Assembly (NCBI GenBank): GCA_030671945.1
Contig: DAOVHJ010000047.1
Location: forward strand, 1-11,011
Reading direction: 5' to 3'
DNA length: 11,011 bases
From: Candidatus Heimdallarchaeota archaeon
GTDB lineage: Archaea > Asgardarchaeota > Heimdallarchaeia > JABLTI01
The translations under genes were made by a program, and so were the position numbers. The notes beneath the pieces are model-generated. The model made no database searches and was not told the origin of the DNA. It saw only the letters and a list, made by a program, of their open reading frames with translations. Shown here in pieces: positions 1-5,414 of this stretch. Position 1 is the stretch's first letter; each line of letters begins with the position of its first letter.

Positions 1-31
1 ATAATCATTCCAACTTTGAATTAACAGGGAT

Positions 32-505
32 TTATTCTAAATAATCTAAATCCAAAACAAAATCAGCAATTGCTTCCATAGCTGGTGTTACATTTTTCTG
101 CCAAGATATGATTAGAAGCTGTTTATTTTGTTTTATTCGAGAGAATACTGGGAACAAACCTGGATCTGTAGTTCCAATTCCTATAATATCTATTGAACTA
201 GAATTCATATATTCCAAAGCATTAATAGCTACATGAATATCTACATCACTCCCAACAATTTCTTCATGAAATCCAAATGAATTTATCAATTCTGATTCAT
301 CTTGTGATAATTGTTTATCTGTAATTATTTTACCAGCTCTTGTAACTCCAATTTCCATCAATGAATCTGTTATTACGCTTAATTTTTTTAGATCAAAATC
401 AGGTAGTATTGTAGGACCATCAATTATAAGAGCAATTTTCTTCTTATCGTCATCTGTTATAATTCTTAGGGCTTTTCCAACTCTATTTAACATCCATTTC
501 ACCAT
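32..505 (-). CDS. NYN/PIN-like domain protein (archaeal TIGR00288-like), possibly catalytically altered
   Basis: This 157-residue protein resembles the archaeal NYN (PIN-like nuclease fold) family. The core starts at residue 24 with a hydrophobic strand leading to IIDGP (Asp29). A GSDVDIHVA strand-turn follows at 85-93 (Asp87, Asp89), then a TTDPGLFP segment at 112-119 (Asp114). Active NYN/PIN nucleases usually carry an Asn a few residues after the first Asp and a second acid in the (S/T)xDxDF motif. Here those positions look like Thr32 and Gly116, so RNase activity may be weak or lost. The gene lies 19 bases downstream of uppS and is probably cotranscribed with it. The ATG at 505 has no clear Shine-Dalgarno; the in-frame ATG at 493 (Met5) has a GGTGA just upstream and may be the true start. 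The family call is fairly secure, but the function is unknown. Confidence 0.72.
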   Translation of the reverse strand: MVKWMLNRVGKALRIITDDDKKKIALIIDGPTILPDFDLKKLSVITDSLMEIGVTRAGKIITDKQLSQDESELINSFGFHEEIVGSDVDIHVAINALEYMNSSSIDIIGIGTTDPGLFPVFSRIKQNKQLLIISWQKNVTPAMEAIADFVLDLDYLE

Positions 506-524
506 TGAAACTTTTTTCTACTCA

Positions 525-1289
525 CTACTTACCATATCGTCGTTCTCTTTGCTGGTATATTCTTATAGCTCTCCAAAGATCAATTTTTCTGAAAGCTGGC
601 CAATAAATATCTGTAAAGTATAATTCAGAATATGCACTTTGCCAGAGTAAAAATCCACTTAACCTTTCTTCACCAGAGGTTCTAATTATTAAATCAGGAT
701 CAGGGATACCTTCTGTGTAAAGATGGTCGTTTATTGTTTCTTCACTTATATCAGTAATATTGATTTCTTCTTTTTGAACTTTAGTAGCGATTTTTCTCAC
801 AGCATCTACAATTTCAGCTCTTCCACCATAGCTAAGAGCAACGTTCAGAATATGCTGATCATAATTCTTAGTTTTTTCTTCGATATCATTAATCAATTTT
901 AATATTTTATCAGTAAGAGTATCGCGTCGACCAATAATTTTTACTTTAACCTGATTATCAACAATCATAGGATCAGAATTAATTTTGTGGAGTTTCTTTA
1001 TTAGTAACTCCATTATTTTCTCTACTTCTTCTGGTGTACGATTAAAGTTTTCAGTTGAGAAAACATAAAGAGTAATTATTTTAATTCCTAATCTTAAACA
1101 CCATATTAAAAGTTCATCAACTTTTTCTGCTCCAAAGAAGTGCCCTTCTTTTGCATCCAATCCTTTCTTCTTAGCGAATCTCCTGTTGCCGTCTAAAATT
1201 ACTCCTATGTGTTGAGGTTTGGGTCCTTTCTTTATTTGACTCCAAAGTCTTTTTTCATAGAATCTATAAATTGGTGATTGTAATTTCAT
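525..1289 (-). CDS. uppS: Archaeal-type cis-prenyltransferase (undecaprenyl/polyprenyl diphosphate synthase)
   Basis: This enzyme elongates a short allylic diphosphate with isopentenyl diphosphate in cis to make the polyprenyl diphosphate precursor of the glycan carrier lipid. At 254 residues it is full length for the family. The visible motifs are DGNRRFA at 33-39 (Asp33 is the catalytic and Mg-binding residue), the GH..GA segment at 49-54, TLYVFSTENFNR at 73-84, ALSYGGRAEI at 151-160, and PDPDLIIRTSGE at 196-207. The C-terminal block has LLWQSAYSELYF (Glu222) and ends in an RERRYGK tail. The SGFLLWQSAYSELYFTDIYW style is the archaeal form, which in characterised archaea uses geranylgeranyl diphosphate. 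The ATG at 1289 is preceded by GTTGATC, a partial match to an extended Shine-Dalgarno. The NYN gene follows after 19 bases. The product probably supplies the membrane lipid for protein N-glycosylation. Confidence 0.95.
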   Translation of the reverse strand: MKLQSPIYRFYEKRLWSQIKKGPKPQHIGVILDGNRRFAKKKGLDAKEGHFFGAEKVDELLIWCLRLGIKIITLYVFSTENFNRTPEEVEKIMELLIKKLHKINSDPMIVDNQVKVKIIGRRDTLTDKILKLINDIEEKTKNYDQHILNVALSYGGRAEIVDAVRKIATKVQKEEINITDISEETINDHLYTEGIPDPDLIIRTSGEERLSGFLLWQSAYSELYFTDIYWPAFRKIDLWRAIRIYQQRERRYGK

Positions 1290-1293
1290 TTCA

Positions 1294-1300
1294 GATCAAC
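1294..1300 (-). promoter_or_regulatory. Extended Shine-Dalgarno for uppS
   Basis: On the minus strand this reads GTTGATC, six of seven bases of the GGTGATC part of the archaeal Shine-Dalgarno, four bases before the ATG at 1289. It supports that start. The spacing is the same as at the TTG start at 10679. Confidence 0.45.
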
Positions 1301-1332
1301 AACATTGATTAGTGCTTATTTTACTTCATCAA

Positions 1333-1356
1333 ATTTTATATGGAAATTATTTAACT
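1333..1356 (-). promoter_or_regulatory. Candidate TATA region for the uppS-NYN operon
   Basis: The minus strand carries two TATA-like stretches here: GTTAAATAA near 1350 and CATATAAAA near 1337. With archaeal spacing of about 25 bases, transcription would start near 1325 or 1311. That gives a 20 to 40 base leader that includes the Shine-Dalgarno. The surrounding 126-base gap is very AT-rich, so the exact box is uncertain. Confidence 0.35.
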
Positions 1357-1400
1357 GTTATCTCATAATCGAGATTCAACGTATTTTATGTATTATTATA

Positions 1401-1413
1401 AATTAAGCTAATT
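1401..1413 (-). terminator. Weak candidate hairpin after the histidine phosphatase gene
   Basis: AATTA-AGC-TAATT forms a 5-bp stem with a 3-base loop two bases beyond the phosphatase stop codon. It matches the size of the hairpin after the Roadblock gene. The sequence that follows on the minus strand is A/T mixed rather than T-rich, and the stem is pure A/T, so this is a weak call. Confidence 0.22.
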
Positions 1414-1415
1414 AT

Positions 1416-1988
1416 CTAAAGTTTTGCTATATCCTTTACTACCAAACCATTTTTTATAATGACAAAATCACAAAAAGTTGTTTTTTTCCAGCGATTATAT
1501 ACAATGTCTAATTGATTTAAAACCTTGGCAAAATAAAGATTGATTACAATACCATGAGATGAAATTAGGATTTTTTTGTTTTCATACAATTCATCAAGTT
1601 CGTCAATCTTCTTGGAAAACCGACTCAATGCATGAGATGCTTTCTCCCATTTATTAACAGACTTGTTTAATTCACTCAAACATCGTTTCACATTTAGATT
1701 ATATTCATCCGTTGTTTTTACGAACCCTCCTGAATCTCTATTTAATTCATCAAACTCACAGAATTGCACTATAGGTTTTGCCATACTCATTGCAAGGGAA
1801 TGTATTGTTAAATTGGCTTTTACTTCACAAGATGAGATAATAATATCAAAATCATTGAATTCTTTTACTAAAGCTAATTGTGCAGCTTCTTTGAAACCTT
1901 CTTTAGATAAATTCCATTTTGAAACAGGTACTTTGCTTGATATCTCAGTTCGAGCATGTCTCAATAAAAGAAATTCATTATTTGCCAT
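1416..1988 (-). CDS. Histidine phosphatase superfamily protein (phosphoglycerate mutase-like)
   Basis: This 190-residue protein has the two histidine signatures of the superfamily. LLLRHARTE at 7-15 puts the phospho-accepting His at 11 (RHA in place of the usual RHG), and LISSHGIVIN at 141-150 supplies the second His at 145. The FDELNRDSGGF stretch at 79-89 probably carries the acid region. The usual conserved Arg in the second motif (SSxxxRAxxT) appears as Lys57 in SSCEVKANLT. The substrate cannot be read from the sequence: phosphosugar, nucleotide or protein phosphatase roles are all possible, and glycolytic mutase activity seems unlikely at this size and divergence. The ATG at 1988 has an AGAGG Shine-Dalgarno ten bases upstream. 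The gene stands alone, with 126 bases to uppS and 128 bases to the Roadblock gene. Confidence 0.8.
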   Translation of the reverse strand: MANNEFLLLRHARTEISSKVPVSKWNLSKEGFKEAAQLALVKEFNDFDIIISSCEVKANLTIHSLAMSMAKPIVQFCEFDELNRDSGGFVKTTDEYNLNVKRCLSELNKSVNKWEKASHALSRFSKKIDELDELYENKKILISSHGIVINLYFAKVLNQLDIVYNRWKKTTFCDFVIIKNGLVVKDIAKL

Positions 1989-2065
1989 AGTAAATAATCC
2001 TCTTTCTTTATATTAGAAAATTACTAATAGGAAAACTTTCTATTTGATCTCACATTCGTCTGAAA

Positions 2066-2100
2066 GAACAAAATAATGATAAAAATGTTGCTAGAAGCAA
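2066..2100 (-). terminator. Hairpin plus T-tract terminator of the Roadblock gene
   Basis: TTGCT-AGA-AGCAA (2088-2100) is a perfect 5-bp hairpin with a 3-base loop. It starts 17 bases beyond the Roadblock stop codon and is followed on the minus strand by a T-rich run that includes CATTTTTATCATTATTTTG. T-rich tracts alone terminate archaeal RNA polymerase; the hairpin is an additional feature. Confidence 0.5.
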
Positions 2101-2116
2101 AATACATATTTGGAAT

Positions 2117-2548
2117 CTAAAGAACATCAGCAATTTTTCTTGCTGCTCTGCCCATTTCTAAAAAGATTAATCCTAGTTTTGCATCTTTTCGTGAGCTACA
2201 TGTCAAAACTGCGTTTGGACCAGCGTTCATTGATATAATGGTTCCCTCAGAACCTTCTACAAATACTCGCTCAATACGTCCTTTTCGCATTTCCTCAATT
2301 ACTCTTTCACCTAATGAGAGCATTGCTGCAGTCATAGCTGCTAATCTTGTTTCTTCAATATCTCTTGGTAATGCTGATGCGATTGGTAGACCTTCTACAC
2401 TTACTACTGCTGCGGCTTCAATCTCAGGAACAGAAGATTCTAATTCCTTTAACATATTATTAAGTTCGGTGTTTCTCCCACCAGCTGCCCCAAAACCAAT
2501 AACTGAGAGTAAGTCTTCTCTTGAAACTTGTTCATCTTTTCGTTGCAA
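2117..2548 (-). CDS. Roadblock/LC7 domain protein
   Basis: This 143-residue protein consists of a 30-residue N-terminal extension followed by a Roadblock/LC7 domain (about 32-143). The domain shows AAAVVSVEGLPIASALP at about 45-61, a helix rich in Ala and Met, RIERVFVEGSEGTIISMN, and a C-terminal LIFLEMGRAARKIADVL helix. The family (COG2018, related to MglB) forms dimers that bind and regulate small Ras-like GTPases. It is expanded in Asgard archaea and also occurs in other archaea and bacteria. No GTPase gene is visible in this window, so the partner must be encoded elsewhere. The start is a TTG at 2548 backed by a GAAGGTG Shine-Dalgarno. The next Met (residue 32) would give a domain-only protein. 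The gene is divergent from the surface protein at 2904. Confidence 0.9.
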   Translation of the reverse strand: MQRKDEQVSREDLLSVIGFGAAGGRNTELNNMLKELESSVPEIEAAAVVSVEGLPIASALPRDIEETRLAAMTAAMLSLGERVIEEMRKGRIERVFVEGSEGTIISMNAGPNAVLTCSSRKDAKLGLIFLEMGRAARKIADVL

Positions 2549-2553
2549 TTTGA

Positions 2554-2560
2554 CACCTTC
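2554..2560 (-). promoter_or_regulatory. Shine-Dalgarno that decides the TTG start of the Roadblock gene
   Basis: GAAGGTG on the minus strand matches the archaeal GGAGGTG core except for one base. It lies five bases before the TTG at 2548. No ATG or GTG start fits this spacing, so the TTG start and the N-terminal extension are probably real. Confidence 0.55.
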
Positions 2561-2635
2561 TAAGATTTTGCGTCGGTGAATATTGACTATTCAGTCTTTG
2601 GTTGTAACCTATTATAAGTTTATTTAATTATGCTA

Positions 2636-2758
2636 TTTCTAACCAAATCCTTATCGACATAATGTGATAAATTGAAATTATTAACCCACACTATAAAAGA
2701 ACTTCGAAAGAGGTCTTTTTCGTCAGAGCAACTATTTACGATATAATTTGGTTAAAAA
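2636..2758. repeat. Inverted repeat, 13-base arms, in the divergent promoter region
   Basis: The plus-strand arm at 2636-2648 (TTTCTAACCAAAT) and the minus-strand reading of 2746-2758 (TTTTTAACCAAAT) agree at 12 of 13 bases. A 97-base spacer separates them. A 9-base perfect core containing GC pairs is less likely by chance than the surrounding A/T runs, but it is not conclusive. Confidence 0.4.
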
Positions 2759-2848
2759 CAGAAAACAAAAAAATCGTAATATTATTAAAAGATTAAACAC
2801 TGCAAAGTAATTCATCAGTTATCAGTAATTTCCTATATCTACGAATCA

Positions 2849-2858
2849 TTTATTAATA
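2849..2858 (+). promoter_or_regulatory. Candidate TATA box for the surface-protein gene
   Basis: TTTATTAATA lies about 50 bases before the TTG start at 2904. Transcription would begin near 2880, leaving a leader of about 25 bases that contains GATGTGA, a partial Shine-Dalgarno also seen before bshC. The AT-rich background keeps this tentative. Confidence 0.32.
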
Positions 2859-2903
2859 CGCGTTTATCCAAAAGATTCGACCAACATTTGATGTGAAAAG
2901 AAT

Positions 2904-3572
2904 TTGAAACGAAGCAAATATCTGACCATTAGCCTAACAATTGCCTTAACCTGTTTAGTCGTTGCTTATAGCGTGAATACAGCCCAATCCATACCTCCAA
3001 TTGATACTCTAGTTCTCTATGTCGCAGCAGAAGATGTTAATCCATATGTTGGAGATAATGTGACAATTACTGGCTTCTTCAAACATTACTTGAACACATC
3101 TGAAAGTTTGCGAAATGTTACAATAGAGATAAACAATGACGATGTTGCACTTAACATCACACACGTTAATGTTAACAATTACAATATAACAAACTACAAT
3201 CTCACTCAATACTTACTTGCAGATGAAAATTCAACAACTCCAATTTTCTGGTGGAATTCTACTTACATTAATATTACTTGGGCAAAATTCGATCATCTGA
3301 TGACCTATTCATATAATTTTACAGTTCACTGTCATACTTCTGGACAACAATCAACTGGTCAACCAATTGCTGCATATTATCTGAATAATGAATTCAAGAC
3401 CTATACTGGTGCTCATGTCGTTCTGCATGTTGAGCTTATACCCATTGTTCCGGTTATACCGTATCCTGAGCGTGGTTTGTGGTCGTGGCAGTGGTGGTTT
3501 ATTGGAAGCTTGCTTTTAGCTGCACCAATTATCATTATAGTCATAACTAGACTTACTTTATGGAAGAGATGA
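2904..3572 (+). CDS. Membrane-anchored secreted protein with many N-glycosylation sequons
   Basis: I do not recognise a specific family. The 222-residue protein has a positively charged start (MKRSK) and a hydrophobic segment at about 7-22 that looks like a signal peptide or anchor. The extracellular part (about 30-190) is rich in beta-strand residues, with a start of the type VLYVAAEDVNPYVGDNVTI that recalls Ig-like domains. A C-terminal membrane helix (about 197-215) is followed by a short basic tail (RLTLWKR). Ten N-x-S/T sequons occur at Asn52, 64, 71, 84, 94, 99, 109, 118, 123 and 138, all in the outer part, which points to heavy N-glycosylation. The start is a TTG, the first start-type codon after an in-frame stop at 2889, with GATGTGA upstream. 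It is the only plus-strand gene in the window. A pilin- or receptor-like surface role is possible but unproven. Confidence 0.8.
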   Translation: MKRSKYLTISLTIALTCLVVAYSVNTAQSIPPIDTLVLYVAAEDVNPYVGDNVTITGFFKHYLNTSESLRNVTIEINNDDVALNITHVNVNNYNITNYNLTQYLLADENSTTPIFWWNSTYINITWAKFDHLMTYSYNFTVHCHTSGQQSTGQPIAAYYLNNEFKTYTGAHVVLHVELIPIVPVIPYPERGLWSWQWWFIGSLLLAAPIIIIVITRLTLWKR

Positions 3573-3580
3573 AAAAACAG

Positions 3581-3620
3581 ACTAGAATTACTTTCCTAGT
3601 TTTATGTCATTTTTATTTTT
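3581..3620. terminator. Bidirectional terminator between convergent genes
   Basis: The short gap between the convergent surface-protein and bshA genes holds an ACTAG/CTAGT inverted repeat (3581-3585 and 3596-3600). On the plus strand it is followed by a T-rich run up to about 3619; on the minus strand it is followed by TCTGTTTTTTC. Either strand can therefore terminate here. The 5-bp stem is modest. Confidence 0.42.
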
Positions 3621-4707
3621 CAATGACCTTTTTGTATAATTCCTCATATTGAGGTACGATTATATCTGGATGGAATTTCTCTCGAGCAATTCGAGAGCCC
3701 TCTTTACCAAATTTCTTTCTTAATTCCTCGTCATTTACGAGTGTTATAATGCTTTCAGCTAGTCCTTCTACATCTCCAGTTTCAACTACAAAACCAGACT
3801 TCTCATGGATATTGACTTCTGGAAGACCACCTGCATTTGATGAAATCACGGGAATTTTGCATGACATTGCTTCTAAAGCAGCTAATCCAAAACTCTCAAT
3901 CGCTGATGGGATGAGAAAGATATCTGTGAAACAGAGAACTCTTGGAACATTGAGCAAACTACCTCGAAACGTGATATTATCCTTTAAACCCATTGTAATA
4001 GCTAAATCACGACAGTATTCTAATTCTGGTCCTTGGCCTATCATTTCTAATCTTACGGTAGGATGTTTTTCGACAACAAGTGCTAATGCCTTAATAATGT
4101 CTGGAGATCGCTTTACTTGTCGGAAATTTGAAACGTGAGATAAAACAATCTCATCTTTTTCAGGTTTCTTGATATGTGAGAATTTCTCGGGATCTACAAA
4201 ATTATAGATGACTTGAATATCCTTTTCGATGCTATAATGTTCATCAATGAATTTGGTCATAAACTTTGAAACAGTAGTTAGAGCATCATGATTATTCAAA
4301 CTGTTTTCCAAAATCGGTTTATATGCATCATCAAGACCTAACAAATGTATGTCTGAACCATGTAAAGTTGAAATTATATTCATATTAGGATCAGTTAGTT
4401 TTGCCATGTGCAGTGAGATAGAGTGGGGGATTGCATAATGCGCGTGAAAAACATCTATTTGTTCTTCTTTTTGCAGTTTTGATAACATTGAAGCAAGAAT
4501 GATAGTATACGGTTTGTATTTGAAAAGAGGATAAGATAAAATATTGACTTCATGAAAGATGAATTTCTCTTCTAATTTCAATCGCTCAGGAAGCTGATAA
4601 GAAATAAAATGAACTTCATGACCTCGTTCCATTAACTTTAAACCTAATTCTGTTCCTACTATGCCACTACCACCAAATGTAGGGTAATTAATAATTCCGA
4701 CTTTCAT
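3613..4707 (-). CDS. bshA: Bacillithiol synthase step 1: N-acetyl-alpha-D-glucosaminyl L-malate synthase
   Basis: BshA is a GT4-family (GT-B fold) glycosyltransferase that transfers GlcNAc from UDP-GlcNAc to L-malate, the first step of bacillithiol synthesis in the cytoplasm. The sequence matches the family along its whole length. It starts MKVGIINYP, then FGGSGIVGTELG at 11-22, HAHYAIPH at 88-95, TLHGSD at 114-119, YNFVDPEKF, and SHVSNFRQVKRSPDI. The GT4 EX7E signature IESFGLAALEAM has Glu271 and Glu279 (numbered from the chosen start). I chose the ATG at 4707, which gives 364 residues, the usual family length and N-terminus, with a weak CGAGATG Shine-Dalgarno. An ATG at 4716 and a TTG at 4755 are in-frame alternatives; the TTG would overlap bshB1 by 19 bases. 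It is the last gene of the bshC-bshB1-bshA operon. Confidence 0.94.
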   Translation of the reverse strand: MKVGIINYPTFGGSGIVGTELGLKLMERGHEVHFISYQLPERLKLEEKFIFHEVNILSYPLFKYKPYTIILASMLSKLQKEEQIDVFHAHYAIPHSISLHMAKLTDPNMNIISTLHGSDIHLLGLDDAYKPILENSLNNHDALTTVSKFMTKFIDEHYSIEKDIQVIYNFVDPEKFSHIKKPEKDEIVLSHVSNFRQVKRSPDIIKALALVVEKHPTVRLEMIGQGPELEYCRDLAITMGLKDNITFRGSLLNVPRVLCFTDIFLIPSAIESFGLAALEAMSCKIPVISSNAGGLPEVNIHEKSGFVVETGDVEGLAESIITLVNDEELRKKFGKEGSRIAREKFHPDIIVPQYEELYKKVIEK

Positions 4708-4736
4708 TTTACACATCTCGAGGTTTGTTTTAATAT

Positions 4737-5414
4737 CTAGAGAAGAGTAGTCCAATCTTTCAAAACTAGTGGTTCTTTCATATGGAACGCTTCAGCATAT
4801 TCTGCTTCAATCATTGAGCCATAATATTTGCATCTCTCTTCTACTGGAAATGGTAGGTATTCCATTGAAAACTCTTTGAATTGCGACTTAAAACTCATAA
4901 TAGCTTCTTTCTTCTTCTGGAACTCTTTACTAATATCTAATAGAAAAGTGTACTTCGACTGTCCATTAAGCTCATAGAATATTCTATGTTTCACTTTGTG
5001 TTTTGGATGATCTAATTTTATGTTCTTCAGTTTTGCAAAGTGACAAGCTTTTGAAACAAGAAAAGAAGTTGCTATATGGTCTGGGTGACGATCCTCCCAA
5101 TATGGCATTAAAACAATTTTAGGTTTGAATTCTCTTATTTTGTTTGCAATTTTTAATGCTGCTTCTTTCTTATCCTCAAAGGGTAAAAAGGCATCTGGAA
5201 ATCCGAGATTTTGACGGAGTTCTACTCCTAATACTTTTCGAGCTTCTTCTGCTTCTACTAATCTAATTTCTTTTGTTCCTAGTGATCCCATTTCGCCAGC
5301 AGTAAGATCAATAATTCCAACCTTTAAACCGGCACCTATTGCTTTAACAATAGCTCCACCAGCACCCAATTCTGCATCGTCTGGGTGAGGGGCAAACACT
5401 AAAACATCCAACAT
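4737..5414 (-). CDS. bshB1: Bacillithiol synthase step 2: GlcNAc-malate deacetylase
   Basis: This LmbE/PIG-L family zinc deacetylase removes the acetyl group from GlcNAc-malate to give GlcN-malate. The motif APHPDDAELGAGG at 8-20 contains His10 and Asp13 as zinc ligands with Asp12 as the likely catalytic base. The second metal motif, EDRHPDH at 107-113, gives His113 as the third ligand. Features typical of BshB1 itself rather than other LmbE proteins are DLTAGEMGSLGTKEIR at 36-51, NLGFPDAFL at 69-77, and the C-terminal GSMIEAEYAEAF. At 225 residues it is close to the usual 220-240. The ATG at 5414 overlaps the end of bshC by 16 bases, and the probable bshA start lies about 29 bases past its stop, so coupled translation is likely. 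A GTGGTG element upstream is a plausible Shine-Dalgarno. The bsh neighbours on both sides make the assignment very firm. Confidence 0.95.
   Translation of the reverse strand: MLDVLVFAPHPDDAELGAGGAIVKAIGAGLKVGIIDLTAGEMGSLGTKEIRLVEAEEARKVLGVELRQNLGFPDAFLPFEDKKEAALKIANKIREFKPKIVLMPYWEDRHPDHIATSFLVSKACHFAKLKNIKLDHPKHKVKHRIFYELNGQSKYTFLLDISKEFQKKKEAIMSFKSQFKEFSMEYLPFPVEERCKYYGSMIEAEYAEAFHMKEPLVLKDWTTLL

Larger units (their letters stand above)
2549..2903. other. 355-base divergent intergenic region between the Roadblock and surface-protein genes
   Basis: No convincing reading frame or RNA gene is visible here. The region holds the two divergent promoters, with a TATA-like CTTATAATA on the minus strand near 2610-2620 and a TTTATTAATA on the plus strand at 2849-2858. 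Between them lies an inverted repeat of 13-base arms (2636-2648 and 2746-2758, one mismatch, perfect TAACCAAAT core). Inside its spacer is a small bulged hairpin at 2705-2722 (CGAAAGA against TCTTTTTCG). The two arms could be operator sites for one regulator of both genes, or the ends of a structured RNA. Confidence 0.45.

Noticed and set aside
1663..2016. Open frame of 117 codons on the plus strand
   Set aside because: It lies fully opposite the histidine phosphatase gene, which has clear motifs and a Shine-Dalgarno; the plus-strand product shows no family features.
2238..2579. Open frame of 113 codons on the plus strand
   Set aside because: It is the reverse-strand shadow of the Roadblock gene, with low-complexity Ser/Ala/Pro-rich translation and no recognisable domain.
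2585..2596. GACT-ATTC-AGTC inverted repeat near the Roadblock promoter
   Set aside because: Four-base arms are too short to separate from chance without comparative data.
3749..4138. Open frame of 129 codons on the plus strand
   Set aside because: It is opposite bshA, whose motifs run through the same stretch; there is no promoter or ribosome-binding site.
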